64,000 bases of DNA from Haloechinothrix_A salitolerans (GCF_039544105.1 NZ_BAABLA010000027.1), one strand, 5' to 3'; shown: positions 1 to 7,863, counted from the stretch's first letter. Numbers and translations are program-made. The notes: generated from the sequence alone by a model not told the origin.

Positions 1-1
1 A

Positions 2-82
2 ATCGCGACCCGCTACGACAAGTACGCGCGGACCTACTTCGGCGGCGTACTCCTCGCCGCCACCGTCATGCTCGCCCGATGA
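2..82 (+). pseudogene. IS5-family transposase, C-terminal end only (cut by window edge)
   Basis: The frame enters the window open and ends at TGA 80-82. The 26 visible residues contain IATRYDK followed by a small hydrophobic tail, which matches the conserved C-terminus of IS5-family (DDE, IS1182/IS112-like subgroup) transposases that ends shortly after the ATRYDK motif. Whether the gene is intact cannot be judged because its start lies left of the window. The sequence just after the stop (84-103, around gagacacgctctag) is where the IS right inverted repeat would be expected, but the left end is not available for comparison. Confidence 0.65.
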
Positions 83-167
83 ATCGGGAGACACGCTCTA
101 GTCGCCGACCACGGTCACCGCAGCATATGACAGTATGGTGACCGCGACGCGTCCCCGAGGGAGTGTT

Positions 168-548
168 ATGGCACCCGCCAGTGCACGTCGGCCCGGTGTA
201 TGGGCTCTGTTCGTGCTGGCTGCGTTGCTGTGGGGCGGCGGGTCGGCTATCCCCGCCACGGTTCTGGCCACTGCGGGCGCTGAGACCGCACCCGTTGAGT
301 CGCGCGCGGACCGTCACGGCGAGCCCGAGATGCAGCCACTGCCTACGGCGCGCGTGATCGCGACCCCGGCGATTGCTCGGGGTGGGGATCTCGATCAATC
401 GCTGCCGTCCACGACGCCCCCGTCGGGCCCGGTTGTGCCGATGCCGACGCTGGCGGGCATCGCCGACAGCGATAGCGCCGCGCTGCCTGAGGTGTGGCGG
501 GGCTTCACCGCCCAGGGCCGGGCACCTCCTGGCTGGGTGAGCGTGTAG
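168..548 (+). CDS. Small exported or membrane-anchored Pro-rich protein of unknown function
   Basis: 126 residues. Start chosen at ATG 168, which follows GAGGGAG at a 6-base gap; the in-frame ATG at 135 has no such site. The N-terminus has basic residues (ARRPG) and one hydrophobic segment of about 18 residues (about 9-27), so it is either a signal peptide or an N-terminal anchor. The rest is low complexity, rich in Pro, Ala, Thr and Ser, with no recognisable domain. It ends 92 bases before the SecDF gene on the same strand and may be co-transcribed with it. I do not recognise the family; a role with SecDF is only suggested by position. Confidence 0.45.
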   Translation: MAPASARRPGVWALFVLAALLWGGGSAIPATVLATAGAETAPVESRADRHGEPEMQPLPTARVIATPAIARGGDLDQSLPSTTPPSGPVVPMPTLAGIADSDSAALPEVWRGFTAQGRAPPGWVSV

Positions 549-640
549 CAGGTCCCCCGGCGCGCATGAGCGCGCCAGCAGTCCCGCCCGGCAGCGCATT
601 TGCATTGCAGCTGGGTCTCACCCGAATAGGAAAACCCATC

Positions 641-2944
641 GTGCCGCGTGATGCCGCGCGGCGAGAACTGCTGACTCGCACCTTCGCATGTCTGGCCGTG
701 CTCGCCGCCTCTGTCTTCCTTATCCTGACCTCCACCCCGCGCCTCGGCCTCGACCTGCGCGGGGGCACCCAGATCATGTTACAAGCCCACGATTCGCCCA
801 CGGTCACCGCGAACGCGGAAACCACCGACCGCACCATCGAGGCACTGCGCCGCCGTGTCGACGCCCTCGGGGTGGCCGAGCCGATGCTGGCCCGCTCCGG
901 TGAGAACCGGATCATCATTGAGCTACCCGGCCTGCAAGACCCGAAGGAAGCCGTGGAGGTGATCGGGCGGACCGCCCAACTCACCTTCCACCCCGTACTC
1001 GGGGTCGGACCCCCCGGCACGCAGCCGGACAAACCTTCCGCCGACGGGAGTCGGGTGCTGCCCGACGAAAGCGGCCAGCCGCTGCGACTAGGTCCCGCCG
1101 CACTCACAGGCGACGGCGTCGACGAAGCCACCCACGGCACATCGCAGGTCGGGGTGGGGTGGTCCGTCAACGTCGAGTTCAAGGGTGACGCCGCCGATGC
1201 CTGGACCCAGCTGACCGGTCAGGCGGCGTGCTCACCCTTGGGTGACCCGCAACGGCGGGTTGCGATCGTGCTGGACAATGACATCATCTCTGCCCCGCAG
1301 GTCGACCAGGGCGTGGGTTGCGGAGCCGGGATCATGGGTGGCAGCACCAGCATCACCGGCCAGTTTTCCGACGCCGAAGCCAAAGAACTCGCGCTGTTGA
1401 TCAATGCAGGCGCACTGCCAGTCCCGGTGGAGATCATCGAGCAACGCACGATCGGCCCAACCTTGGGTGCCGCCGCGATCGATGCGAGCGCATGGGCCGC
1501 CGGGATCGGGCTCGCGCTAACCGCGCTGTTCCTCATGGCGGTGTACCGGTTGGCGGGGCTGCTGTCGGTACTGGCGCTGCTGGCCTACGCCGGGGTGTCC
1601 TATGCGGCCCTGCTCGCGCTCGGAGCGACCTTGACTCTTCCTGGCCTAGCGGGGTTCGTACTGGCCATCGGTATGGCGGTAGATGCCACCGTATTGGTGT
1701 TCGAACGTACTCGTGAAGAACACACCGCCAAACCGGGCGGACGATTACCACGGGCGGTGGAGAAAGGCTTCCGTGGGGCTCTATCGGCCATTGTGGACTC
1801 CAACGTGACAACGCTGTTGGCCGCGGCGTTGTTGTTCGTGCTGGCCTCCGGGCCGGTGCGCGGCTTCGGTGTCACGCTGACCATTGGTGTGATCGCGTCG
1901 ATGTTCACTTCCCTGGTGCTGCTACGGGTGCTGCTGCAGACGACCTCCGGCTCGGTCCTCGGCAAAAAGCCCCGGTGGAGTGGGTTGACCCACGAAGGGC
2001 GGGTGAGGCGGTGGGTCAACCGACGCGAGCCGGGTTTCCTGTCCCGGCCCAAGCGGTGGCTCGTCGGTGCCGGTGTCGCCGTCGGGCTGGCGTTGACCGG
2101 GCTGGTCGTGATCGGACCACACCTCGGGGTAGAGTTCACCGGCGGCCGAATGCTCGAATACCGAACCTCGGCTGGGGTCGACGTCGAACAGGTGAGGGCT
2201 TCGCTCGCCGACGCCGGCTACCCCGTAGCGGTGGTGCAGGCTTCCGGTGAGGACACCCTCACGGTGCGGACCGAACCAGTTGAGCAGGATGCCGTCGAAC
2301 AGATTCGGGCGGCCGTGGCCGAAACCGGTGGGTCCACCGAGCAACTCAGCGACGAGAAGATCGGACCCAGCCTCGGTTCGGAACTGCGCACCAAGGCACT
2401 CATCGCGCTCGGGCTGGCCGTGGCAGCCCAACTTCTCTACCTGGCGGTACGTTTCGACTGGCGCCTCGGTGTAGCCACCGTAGTCGCGCTCACCCAGGAC
2501 GTCCTACTCGTGCTCGGCGCGTTCGCCTGGCTCGGCAAGACCTACGACGGGGTGTTCCTAGCCGCACTGCTGACCGTGATCGGCTACTCCGTCAACGACT
2601 CCGTCGTCGTATTCGACCGGGTACGCGAACTCCGCCGAACCCGACGACAAGAATCCTTCGCCCACATCGTCGGCGCCGCGGTACTGCAGACCCTGCCGCG
2701 CACCGTCAACACCGGAATCGGTGTACTGTTCGTGCTCGGCGCGCTGCTGGTGCTGGGTGACGGATCTCTCGCCGACTTCGCGCTTGCGCTTCTACTTGGA
2801 TTGATCATCGGTACCGTGTCTACCGTCGCCACCGCCGGTCCCGTCGCCATCCTACTGGACAAGAAGTACCCCGGAGCTGGACGGCCCACGTCTCCACGTC
2901 CACAACGCCCGGACGTACGCACGGACAGCGGAGCCGTCGTATGA
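641..2944 (+). CDS. secDF: Fused protein-export membrane protein SecDF
   Basis: About 767 residues. The SecD part begins with one TM helix, then LGLDLRGGTQ (about 35-44), the periplasmic region and a five-helix RND-type block; the SecF part has the matching helix, GVEFTGG (about 500) and a second five-helix block. SecDF uses the proton or sodium gradient to pull substrates out of SecYEG. Start chosen at GTG 641 because AGGAAAA (628-634) sits 6 bases upstream; ATG 566 would add 25 unconserved residues. Actinobacteria usually keep secD and secF as separate genes beside yajC and ruvB, so a fused copy inside an element is likely an additional, acquired one. It is followed 63 bases later by the antiporter gene. 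Confidence 0.85.
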   Translation: MPRDAARRELLTRTFACLAVLAASVFLILTSTPRLGLDLRGGTQIMLQAHDSPTVTANAETTDRTIEALRRRVDALGVAEPMLARSGENRIIIELPGLQDPKEAVEVIGRTAQLTFHPVLGVGPPGTQPDKPSADGSRVLPDESGQPLRLGPAALTGDGVDEATHGTSQVGVGWSVNVEFKGDAADAWTQLTGQAACSPLGDPQRRVAIVLDNDIISAPQVDQGVGCGAGIMGGSTSITGQFSDAEAKELALLINAGALPVPVEIIEQRTIGPTLGAAAIDASAWAAGIGLALTALFLMAVYRLAGLLSVLALLAYAGVSYAALLALGATLTLPGLAGFVLAIGMAVDATVLVFERTREEHTAKPGGRLPRAVEKGFRGALSAIVDSNVTTLLAAALLFVLASGPVRGFGVTLTIGVIASMFTSLVLLRVLLQTTSGSVLGKKPRWSGLTHEGRVRRWVNRREPGFLSRPKRWLVGAGVAVGLALTGLVVIGPHLGVEFTGGRMLEYRTSAGVDVEQVRASLADAGYPVAVVQASGEDTLTVRTEPVEQDAVEQIRAAVAETGGSTEQLSDEKIGPSLGSELRTKALIALGLAVAAQLLYLAVRFDWRLGVATVVALTQDVLLVLGAFAWLGKTYDGVFLAALLTVIGYSVNDSVVVFDRVRELRRTRRQESFAHIVGAAVLQTLPRTVNTGIGVLFVLGALLVLGDGSLADFALALLLGLIIGTVSTVATAGPVAILLDKKYPGAGRPTSPRPQRPDVRTDSGAVV

Positions 2945-3007
2945 CACGAGACATCGTTCCGGTGGCGATCCGCTACCCAGCGATGAAGGAGCCCGAGAGG
3001 TGGTGCG

Positions 3008-4504
3008 ATGACCCTTCAGCAGCTTTACGCCACCTTGCTCGTCGCTGGTGTCGTCCTGCTTGCCGGAGTCATCGCCACTCGCATCGGGACCCGCGTCGGG
3101 TTGCCCAGCCTGCTGCTGTTCCTCGCCTTGGGCGTCGTGCTCGGCGAGGACGTCATCGGCATCGACTTCGACGACGCCCAACTCGCCCAGAACATCGGCA
3201 CGACCGCACTCGCGGTCATCCTGGTCGAAGGTGGGCTGAGCACCAAATGGTCCGACATCCGCAATCTCCTCGCGCCCGCGGGGCTCTTGGCCACTGTTGG
3301 CGTCGCGGTAAGCGTGACGATCACTGCAGCCGGTGCCCACTTCCTCCTAGGCGTCAACTGGCAGCTCGCCCTGCTGCTGGGGGCGATCGTGTCCTCCACC
3401 GACGCCGCGGCCGTGTTCTCCGTGCTCCGTATTCTGCCGCTCCCACGGCGACTGGCCGGGTTGCTGGAAGCCGAGTCCGGCTTCAACGACGCGCCCACCG
3501 TCATCCTCGTGCTCCTGTTCAGCAGCACCCCACTCCACATCAACCCGCTCGGTCTTGCCGGGAGCCTGCTCTACCAGCTCGCGGTCGGCGCCCTGATCGG
3601 ACTCGTGCTCGGTCGTGTCGGTGCCGAAATCCTGCGACGCATGGCACTACCAGCAACCGGCCTGTACCCCTTGGCGATCTTCGGACTCGGTATCGTCGCG
3701 TTCGCCGCAGCTGGCGCCGCGCAAGCGAGCGGGTTCATCTCCGCCTACCTGGCAGGAATCGTGCTCGCCAACAGCGGACTATCCCACCGCTCCGCCACCC
3801 GATCCTTCGCCGAAGGACTCGGCTGGCTCGCCCAGATCAGCCTCTTCGTGATGCTGGGATTGTTGGTCACACCCAGCGAGCTGCTGGCCGAGCTGGTACC
3901 CGCGTTGGTCGTCGGGCTGGTCCTGCTCCTGCTCGCCAGGCCCCTGTCCGTGCTGTTGTCGGTGAGCTGGTTCAAGACACCCTGGCGCGACCAGCTCTTC
4001 CTGTCCTGGTCCGGGCTACGCGGAGCAGTTCCTATTGTGCTGGCGACTTTCCCGGTGGTGCAGAACGTCCCCAGCAGCGACCGCCTAATCGATATCGTGT
4101 TCGTCCTCGTGGTCATCTTTACGCTTGTGCAGGCCCCCAGCCTCCGCCCAGTGGCACGCGCGCTTGGGCTGACCAGCGCCGACACCGCCCGCGAAGTCCA
4201 GATCGAAGCAGCACCACTGGACACCATCGACGCCGAACTACTTACCCTCACCGTCCCCGAAGCCTCCCGCCTCCACGGCGTGTCGATCATGGAACTTAGA
4301 CTGCCGCGCACCAGCGTCATAAGCTTGATCATCCGCGACCGACACGTGCTCGTCCCGCGACCCGAAACCTGGCTCAAGACCGGCGACGAACTGCTCATCG
4401 TTACCACCGCCGCGCAACGCGACGCCACCGAACAACGACTCCGCGCCGTCGCGCGGCGCGGCCGACTCGCCCGCTGGTTCGGCGAGCACGGCCATCCCAA
4501 CTGA
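3008..4504 (+). CDS. CPA1-family cation/proton antiporter with RCK-C domain (NhaP2/CvrA type)
   Basis: 498 residues. About 12-13 TM helices fill residues 1-385; FNDAPT and SSTDAA, typical of the CPA1 ion-binding core, are visible near residues 137-165. A TrkA-C/RCK-C domain occupies about 400-480. Proteins of this layout exchange K+ (or Na+) for H+ and are controlled through the cytosolic RCK domain. Start ATG 3008 has GAGAGGTGG just upstream. It lies directly downstream of secDF, and SecDF is driven by the same ion gradients, but a functional link is only inference. The reading frame stays open for 68 codons after its stop (see next entry). Confidence 0.85.
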   Translation: MTLQQLYATLLVAGVVLLAGVIATRIGTRVGLPSLLLFLALGVVLGEDVIGIDFDDAQLAQNIGTTALAVILVEGGLSTKWSDIRNLLAPAGLLATVGVAVSVTITAAGAHFLLGVNWQLALLLGAIVSSTDAAAVFSVLRILPLPRRLAGLLEAESGFNDAPTVILVLLFSSTPLHINPLGLAGSLLYQLAVGALIGLVLGRVGAEILRRMALPATGLYPLAIFGLGIVAFAAAGAAQASGFISAYLAGIVLANSGLSHRSATRSFAEGLGWLAQISLFVMLGLLVTPSELLAELVPALVVGLVLLLLARPLSVLLSVSWFKTPWRDQLFLSWSGLRGAVPIVLATFPVVQNVPSSDRLIDIVFVLVVIFTLVQAPSLRPVARALGLTSADTAREVQIEAAPLDTIDAELLTLTVPEASRLHGVSIMELRLPRTSVISLIIRDRHVLVPRPETWLKTGDELLIVTTAAQRDATEQRLRAVARRGRLARWFGEHGHPN

Positions 4505-4711
4505 CGCGCTACCGCAGTCGGCAACGACGAGCTGCTGGACGTCGACGTGGAGATCGCCGGCACCTACTCAAGCCGGACGAGGTCGTGTGCTCGGCATCTG
4601 TGGCCATATAGCGGGGCCGGGACGCTACTTAGCCCGGAGCAACTCACCGACCTCCTAAGGTTCGACGGCGACGAGCCGTGCAAGGATGACAGGCCAGGCG
4701 ACGACTACTAA
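4505..4711 (+). pseudogene. Coding-like open tail after the antiporter, probable gene remnant
   Basis: The 68 codons that follow the antiporter stop are open in the same frame up to TAA 4709-4711 and show the G/C-rich third position expected of coding DNA here. The predicted peptide contains LLDVDVEIAG, then HLWPYSGAGTLLSPEQL and LRFDGDEPCKDD, which look like real protein sequence rather than noise. No good start codon or ribosome site exists; GTG 4547 is the only internal candidate. Most likely it is the 3' end of a deleted gene joined to the antiporter by recombination. I do not recognise the family. Confidence 0.3.
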
Positions 4712-4773
4712 ACTGGGTACTTCTCTCCCCAAGCGCGGGCGCTGGGCTAAGCGAAGGTCACGCGTCCGCAGTG

Positions 4774-4812
4774 GGCCCCGCCCCTGGCACCTAGGACTCC
4801 GGGGGCGGGGCC
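4774..4812. terminator. GC-rich hairpin downstream of the antiporter and remnant
   Basis: Perfect 11-bp arms, 4774-4784 (ggccccgcccc) and 4802-4812, with a 17-base loop. There is no T-run after it. It is the first strong hairpin after the secDF-antiporter unit and could end that transcript, or be a structural feature of the element. Confidence 0.4.
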
Positions 4813-5009
4813 TGCGTTACGGCACGCATGGCCATGTGTGGCGATTTTGTGGGGTAGCGGTCTCTGAAAACGGGCGCGTTTGCTGCAACCAGGGCCGCGT
4901 CGCGCAGCCGTGCATCGTGTCGTGTGATCGGTGTCGAGTTCGTGATGACTTTCTGTACGTCTTCAAGCCGCTCCCGCAGGTCGCGGGGACGGACGCGCGC
5001 CGAACAGGC

Positions 5010-5047
5010 GTGAGCCCCAGCCGACCGCTTCGCTGGCTGGGGCTCAC
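5010..5047. terminator. 13-bp perfect hairpin in gene-poor part of the element
   Basis: Arms 5010-5022 (gtgagccccagcc) and 5035-5047 are perfect complements with a 12-base loop. It lies in the 4712-5379 stretch, where I see no convincing gene: the overlapping small frames on both strands lack ribosome sites and codon bias. Confidence 0.4.
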
Positions 5048-5156
5048 AAGACATGCCGTCGGCGTACGCGCCGTACGTGCGAAAGCGGGATCAATTCGTC
5101 ACCACAACATTGCCACTCACCTAGGGTGCATCCCCGCTGTGCCGCTATGATCTTTA

Positions 5157-5286
5157 CGGCACCGTGTCGGGTCAACCCCGCTGTCGCGCCCGATCCCGGC
5201 CGCACTCACCGTAGGAATCCATGCTCACGTTGCGTAGATGGTCACCGACCGGGATCGGGGTTCCGGGTTGACTCCACACGGCACCG
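5157..5286. repeat. Nested imperfect inverted repeat, about 130 bp
   Basis: Outer arms 5157-5178 and 5265-5286 match in inverted orientation at 18 of 22 positions (cores gggtcaaccc and gggttgac). Inner arms 5189-5201 (cccgatcccggcc) and 5247-5259 match at 12 of 13. Together they could fold into one long stem-loop. It lies between the hairpin at 5010-5047 and the 3' end of the antitoxin-like gene. It could be a MITE, a recombination or transfer site, or a structured RNA; nothing in the sequence decides. Confidence 0.4.
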
Positions 5287-5379
5287 CCAAGTGGCGGCAA
5301 GGACAACGGGAATGGCAGGCGCCTGCGTGGCCGCACGACAGCAATCGAGCGTGCCGTGGCCGCGTTACCGCGCAGCTGG

Positions 5380-5658
5380 TCAGCGGTTGACAAGCTGTCC
5401 ATAGCGTTCTCGGGCGGCTTGTTTGCTGATGCCGAGCACGAGCCCGATCTCACCCCAACTGCGGCCGTTGCGGCGCGCCGCCACGACCGCCTCGTCAAGG
5501 CGCTTCTGCTGATTGACCAGCTCACCGAGAGCGAGGCCGATCTCGCGCAGGTCGGAGGTGTCCTCAGCCGGGACCGTGGCCGGGTCGAGCGAATCGAGCC
5601 AAGCCTCAGCATCAGCCGCTGCCTGCTCCAGTTCCTGTCGGGTCCGTGGCATGGTCAT
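5380..5658 (-). CDS. Small helix-turn-helix protein, likely antitoxin partner
   Basis: 92 residues from ATG 5658. The N-terminal two thirds are acidic and helical (about 5-60). A C-terminal helix-turn-helix is visible as RSWGEIGLVLGISKQAARER (about 68-87), the pattern of small actinobacterial DNA-binding proteins related to sigma region 4. Its ATG shares one base with the stop of the upstream gene (TGATG), and the ribosome site lies inside that gene, so the two are translated together. Such a pairing of a short unknown protein and a DNA-binding protein beside an attachment site fits a toxin-antitoxin system that stabilises the element; this is inferred from layout. Confidence 0.55.
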   Translation of the reverse strand: MTMPRTRQELEQAAADAEAWLDSLDPATVPAEDTSDLREIGLALGELVNQQKRLDEAVVAARRNGRSWGEIGLVLGISKQAARERYGQLVNR

Positions 5659-5894
5659 CACCTCGCAAGAAATCGATAGAATTTCGGACGGAGCGGCATC
5701 GCGTGGATGATCGCCGGTTGCTCGCCATCCGGATCGATCACCACAACCTCCAGCAGTCGCCCACCGGCGTCGGCGCCGATGTAGAGCACCCGGTCGTCAC
5801 CCTGGCGGACCAATCGCAGCGGCACCCGCAACGCATGCAACATGTCTCCGTCAGAGACGCCGTGCTTGCGGGCGCTGTCCGCTACCTCAACCAT
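5658..5894 (-). CDS. Putative toxin-like small protein coupled to HTH partner
   Basis: 78 residues. Start taken at ATG 5894 (MVEVADSARKHGVSD), because homologues I remember begin just before the DSARKHG motif; the longer frame to 5918 would run through the palindrome described below. The protein is a single small alpha-beta domain with ARKHGVSDGDMLHAL at the N-terminus, two central beta strands and LRPKFYRFL at the end. This layout recurs in actinobacterial genomes next to a small HTH protein and is sometimes annotated as a toxin. No catalytic motif is visible, so the toxin label is tentative. Confidence 0.5.
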   Translation of the reverse strand: MVEVADSARKHGVSDGDMLHALRVPLRLVRQGDDRVLYIGADAGGRLLEVVVIDPDGEQPAIIHAMPLRPKFYRFLAR

Positions 5895-5903
5895 GACAGG
5901 TTT

Positions 5904-5958
5904 CCTTGACGGCGTCAAGGTAGCTTGCCATGCAGTAGTACAGCACCAAAGTACAGCA
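5904..5958. promoter_or_regulatory. Operator-like palindrome and direct repeats upstream of the toxin-like gene
   Basis: A perfect palindrome ccttgacggcgtcaagg occupies 5904-5920, ten bases upstream of the start codon. Two copies of agtacagca follow at 5937-5945 and 5950-5958. Toxin-antitoxin operons are normally repressed by their own DNA-binding partner at such sites. The likely promoter runs toward lower coordinates from this region. Confidence 0.45.
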
Positions 5959-6043
5959 ACAGCCCCGTCCCAGGGTGGCTACGATGATGAAACATATGTG
6001 TCGTACGCTCGGCGTTGACCAGCACAGCACCGGGTGCGCGGAT

Positions 6044-6085
6044 TTCACACCGAAGAGGTCACTGGTTCGATCCCAGTATCGCGCA
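6044..6085 (+). other. 3' half of tRNA-Val(CAC): attachment-site scar (attR-like)
   Basis: Reading along the plus strand: anticodon loop TTCACAC 6044-6050 with anticodon CAC at 6046-6048, 3' strand of the anticodon stem 6051-6055, variable loop 6056-6060, T-stem actgg 6061-6065, T-loop 6066-6072, T-stem ccagt 6073-6077, acceptor strand atcgcgc 6078-6084, discriminator A 6085. The five bases before the loop (gcgga, 6039-6043) do not pair with cgaag, and no D-arm or 5' acceptor strand is present upstream. It is therefore not a working tRNA gene but the duplicated 3' part left by site-specific integration, with the crossover at or near the anticodon loop. Confidence 0.75.
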
Positions 6086-6143
6086 CTCATCTCCGCAGCT
6101 CAGTGTTCTGACGTAGGCATGCCGTAGTCGACGAAAGGCATCC

Positions 6144-7400
6144 GTGACACAGAGCATCCCCCACCGGTTACTCGACAGCACGCGGTTCCGCGTGGTGCTC
6201 GCCGTGGGCGTCGCGGTGCACGTCGTGATCTTCCTCATACTCCAACTCGGCATCCCGCACATCGACCTCCAGGTGTACCGGTTCGCCGTGGACGTCTGGT
6301 TCGGTAACGGCGACATCTACGGCCCGCTGCCGATGACCGACGTCGACCTGGAACTGCCCTACATCTATCCGCCGTTCGCGATCCTGCCCGCGATCCCGTT
6401 CGCGCTGCTGCCGATCGAAGCGGCGTTCGTGCTGCTGTTCATGCTCAACATCGTGGCGGTAGCGGGCACGCTGTATCTCGTCGGCAGGCGGGTGTGGCCC
6501 GAAGGCGGCTCGCGCGGCGCGGCAGTGATCGCCGCGGCGGGCCTGTCGTTGTCGCTAACGTTCGAGCCGGTGCGGGACACGTTCTCGTTCGGCCAGATCA
6601 ACCTGCTGCTCATGGGGCTCGTCGCGGCCGACTGCCTGGCCCGCGCGCCGCGCTGGCCGCGCGGCATGCTGGTCGGCCTGGCGGCGGCGATCAAGCTCAC
6701 GCCGGCGGTGTTCGTGCTGTTCTTCCTGGTCCGGAAGGATTACCGCGCCGCGCTCGTCGCCGCGATCACCGGTGCCGCTGCTACCGTCATCGGGTTCCTC
6801 ACCAGCTTTTCGGCGTCGGTGGAGTACTGGTTCGGCGGGTTCGGGGACACCGCACGCATCACCGGCTCGACGTATCGCGCGAACCAGACCGTCACGGCCG
6901 CACTGGCGCGGTTCGGCATCGAGAAGCCGCTGCTGACCGTGCTTGTCGCCCTCTCAGTGCTCGCGCTGCTAGCGCTCGTGGTGCGCACGATCCGGCACAG
7001 CGGCCCCGCGACGGCGTTCGCTCTGGTGGGGACCTTCCTCGTACTGGCGTCACCGACGTCGTGGTCACACCACTGGGTGTGGATCGTGCCGGGGTCCGTC
7101 GTGATGCTCACGGCGACCGCTCGGGCGTTCGGGGACGGCTCACGCGCCCGCTGGCCACTAACCGCCGCGACCGGCGCGACGCTGCTGCTGTTCGTCATCG
7201 CGCCGTTCCAATTCCTGCCTGGCAACCACGATTGGACCACCGGTGTCCCCGACATCGAACTAACCTGGTCGCCGCTGCAACACTTCGTGGGTGACCTTTA
7301 CATACTCGCGGGCATCGCCTGGATCATCGGCTGCGCGATCGCGCTGCGCCCCCGGACGTCGAGTGCGCGGCAACCGCAGGCGGTGAGCGCGGGTGGCTGA
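6144..7400 (+). CDS. GT87-family polyprenol-phosphate-mannose-dependent glycosyltransferase (DUF2029)
   Basis: 418 residues from GTG 6144, with GAAAGG upstream. About ten hydrophobic segments span the protein; the first extracytoplasmic loop carries HIDLQVYR with the Asp that GT87/GT-C enzymes use, and YIYPPFAILPAIPF follows as in PimE-like mannosyltransferases. GT87 enzymes add alpha-1,2-linked sugars, usually mannose from a polyprenol carrier, to envelope glycolipids on the outer face of the membrane. The acceptor cannot be predicted. It is the first chromosomal gene right of the tRNA scar and overlaps the following crcB by 8 bases, so it shares a transcript with the fluoride channel genes, which is probably only a neighbour effect. 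Confidence 0.8.
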   Translation: MTQSIPHRLLDSTRFRVVLAVGVAVHVVIFLILQLGIPHIDLQVYRFAVDVWFGNGDIYGPLPMTDVDLELPYIYPPFAILPAIPFALLPIEAAFVLLFMLNIVAVAGTLYLVGRRVWPEGGSRGAAVIAAAGLSLSLTFEPVRDTFSFGQINLLLMGLVAADCLARAPRWPRGMLVGLAAAIKLTPAVFVLFFLVRKDYRAALVAAITGAAATVIGFLTSFSASVEYWFGGFGDTARITGSTYRANQTVTAALARFGIEKPLLTVLVALSVLALLALVVRTIRHSGPATAFALVGTFLVLASPTSWSHHWVWIVPGSVVMLTATARAFGDGSRARWPLTAATGATLLLFVIAPFQFLPGNHDWTTGVPDIELTWSPLQHFVGDLYILAGIAWIIGCAIALRPRTSSARQPQAVSAGG

Positions 7401-7863
7401 CGTGCGAACGTCGCCCTCACAGACGACGTCCGCCGCCACTGTCGCCCCTCGCACGATCCGGTGGGACGTCGTGCTCGGGGTGGCTGCCGGTGGCGGCATC
7501 GGCAGCCTCGCGCGCTATGGGCTCGCCGTAGCGCTCCCGGCGGCGCCTGGTGAGTTCCCATGGGCGACGCTGCTGGCGAACGTCATCGGTTGCCTGCTGA
7601 TCGGCGTGCTCATGGCCGCACTCACCGAAGCGGGGCGCCCGCACCGGTTGCTCCGGCCGTTCTTCGGCATCGGGCTCCTCGGTGGGTTCACCACGCTGTC
7701 AACGTACGTCGTTGAGGTTTTCGACGCGGGCACGGCGGGCGCACCCGTCGTCGCGGTGCTCTACGGCATCGGCACCGTTGTCGCCGCGCTGTTCGCCGTC
7801 GTGGCGGGGCTCATGCTCACCCGCGCCGCGCTCCGCCGGAACCGGACGAGCGAGTCGACGTGA
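7393..7863 (+). CDS. crcB: Fluoride channel CrcB/Fluc subunit 1
   Basis: 156 residues from GTG 7393. Four TM helices follow a 24-residue polar N-terminus. Fluc features are visible: GGIGSLARYG early, the pore Asn in LLANVIGCLLIG, and GGFTTLSTYVVE with the Phe/Thr/Ser residues that line the F- path. The protein lets F- leak out of the cytoplasm. It overlaps the next crcB by 4 bases (GTGA), the usual arrangement for a channel built from two different subunits. No guanidine-III-like or crcB (fluoride) riboswitch is visible upstream, as the gene begins inside the preceding CDS. Confidence 0.88.
   Translation: MADVRTSPSQTTSAATVAPRTIRWDVVLGVAAGGGIGSLARYGLAVALPAAPGEFPWATLLANVIGCLLIGVLMAALTEAGRPHRLLRPFFGIGLLGGFTTLSTYVVEVFDAGTAGAPVVAVLYGIGTVVAALFAVVAGLMLTRAALRRNRTSEST

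Larger units (their letters stand above)
1..6085. mobile_element. Right end of an integrated element (genomic island)
   Basis: Seen: the segment begins inside an IS5-type transposase, carries cargo genes (extra fused SecDF, cation antiporter), a gene-poor structured stretch and a toxin-antitoxin-like pair, and stops at a 3' half of tRNA-Val(CAC). Right of that point the genes are ordinary chromosomal ones. Known: tRNA-targeting integrases leave the intact tRNA at one end of the element and duplicate only its 3' part at the other. Inferred: the element extends left beyond the window, where the intact tRNA and the integrase should lie. No integrase, Rep or Tra gene is visible here, so plasmid-like, phage or ICE nature cannot be told. 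Confidence 0.6.

Noticed and set aside
2941..4299. 452-codon plus-strand frame over the antiporter gene
   Set aside because: Arg/Pro-rich shadow of the antiporter in another frame; no domain, no ribosome site.
4686..5150. 154-codon plus-strand frame and overlapping minus-strand frames in the element
   Set aside because: Several frames overlap, none has a ribosome site, domain or clear codon bias, and two hairpins cut through them.
6038..6085. Intact tRNA gene
   Set aside because: No 5' acceptor strand, D-arm or paired anticodon stem; only the 3' half is present.
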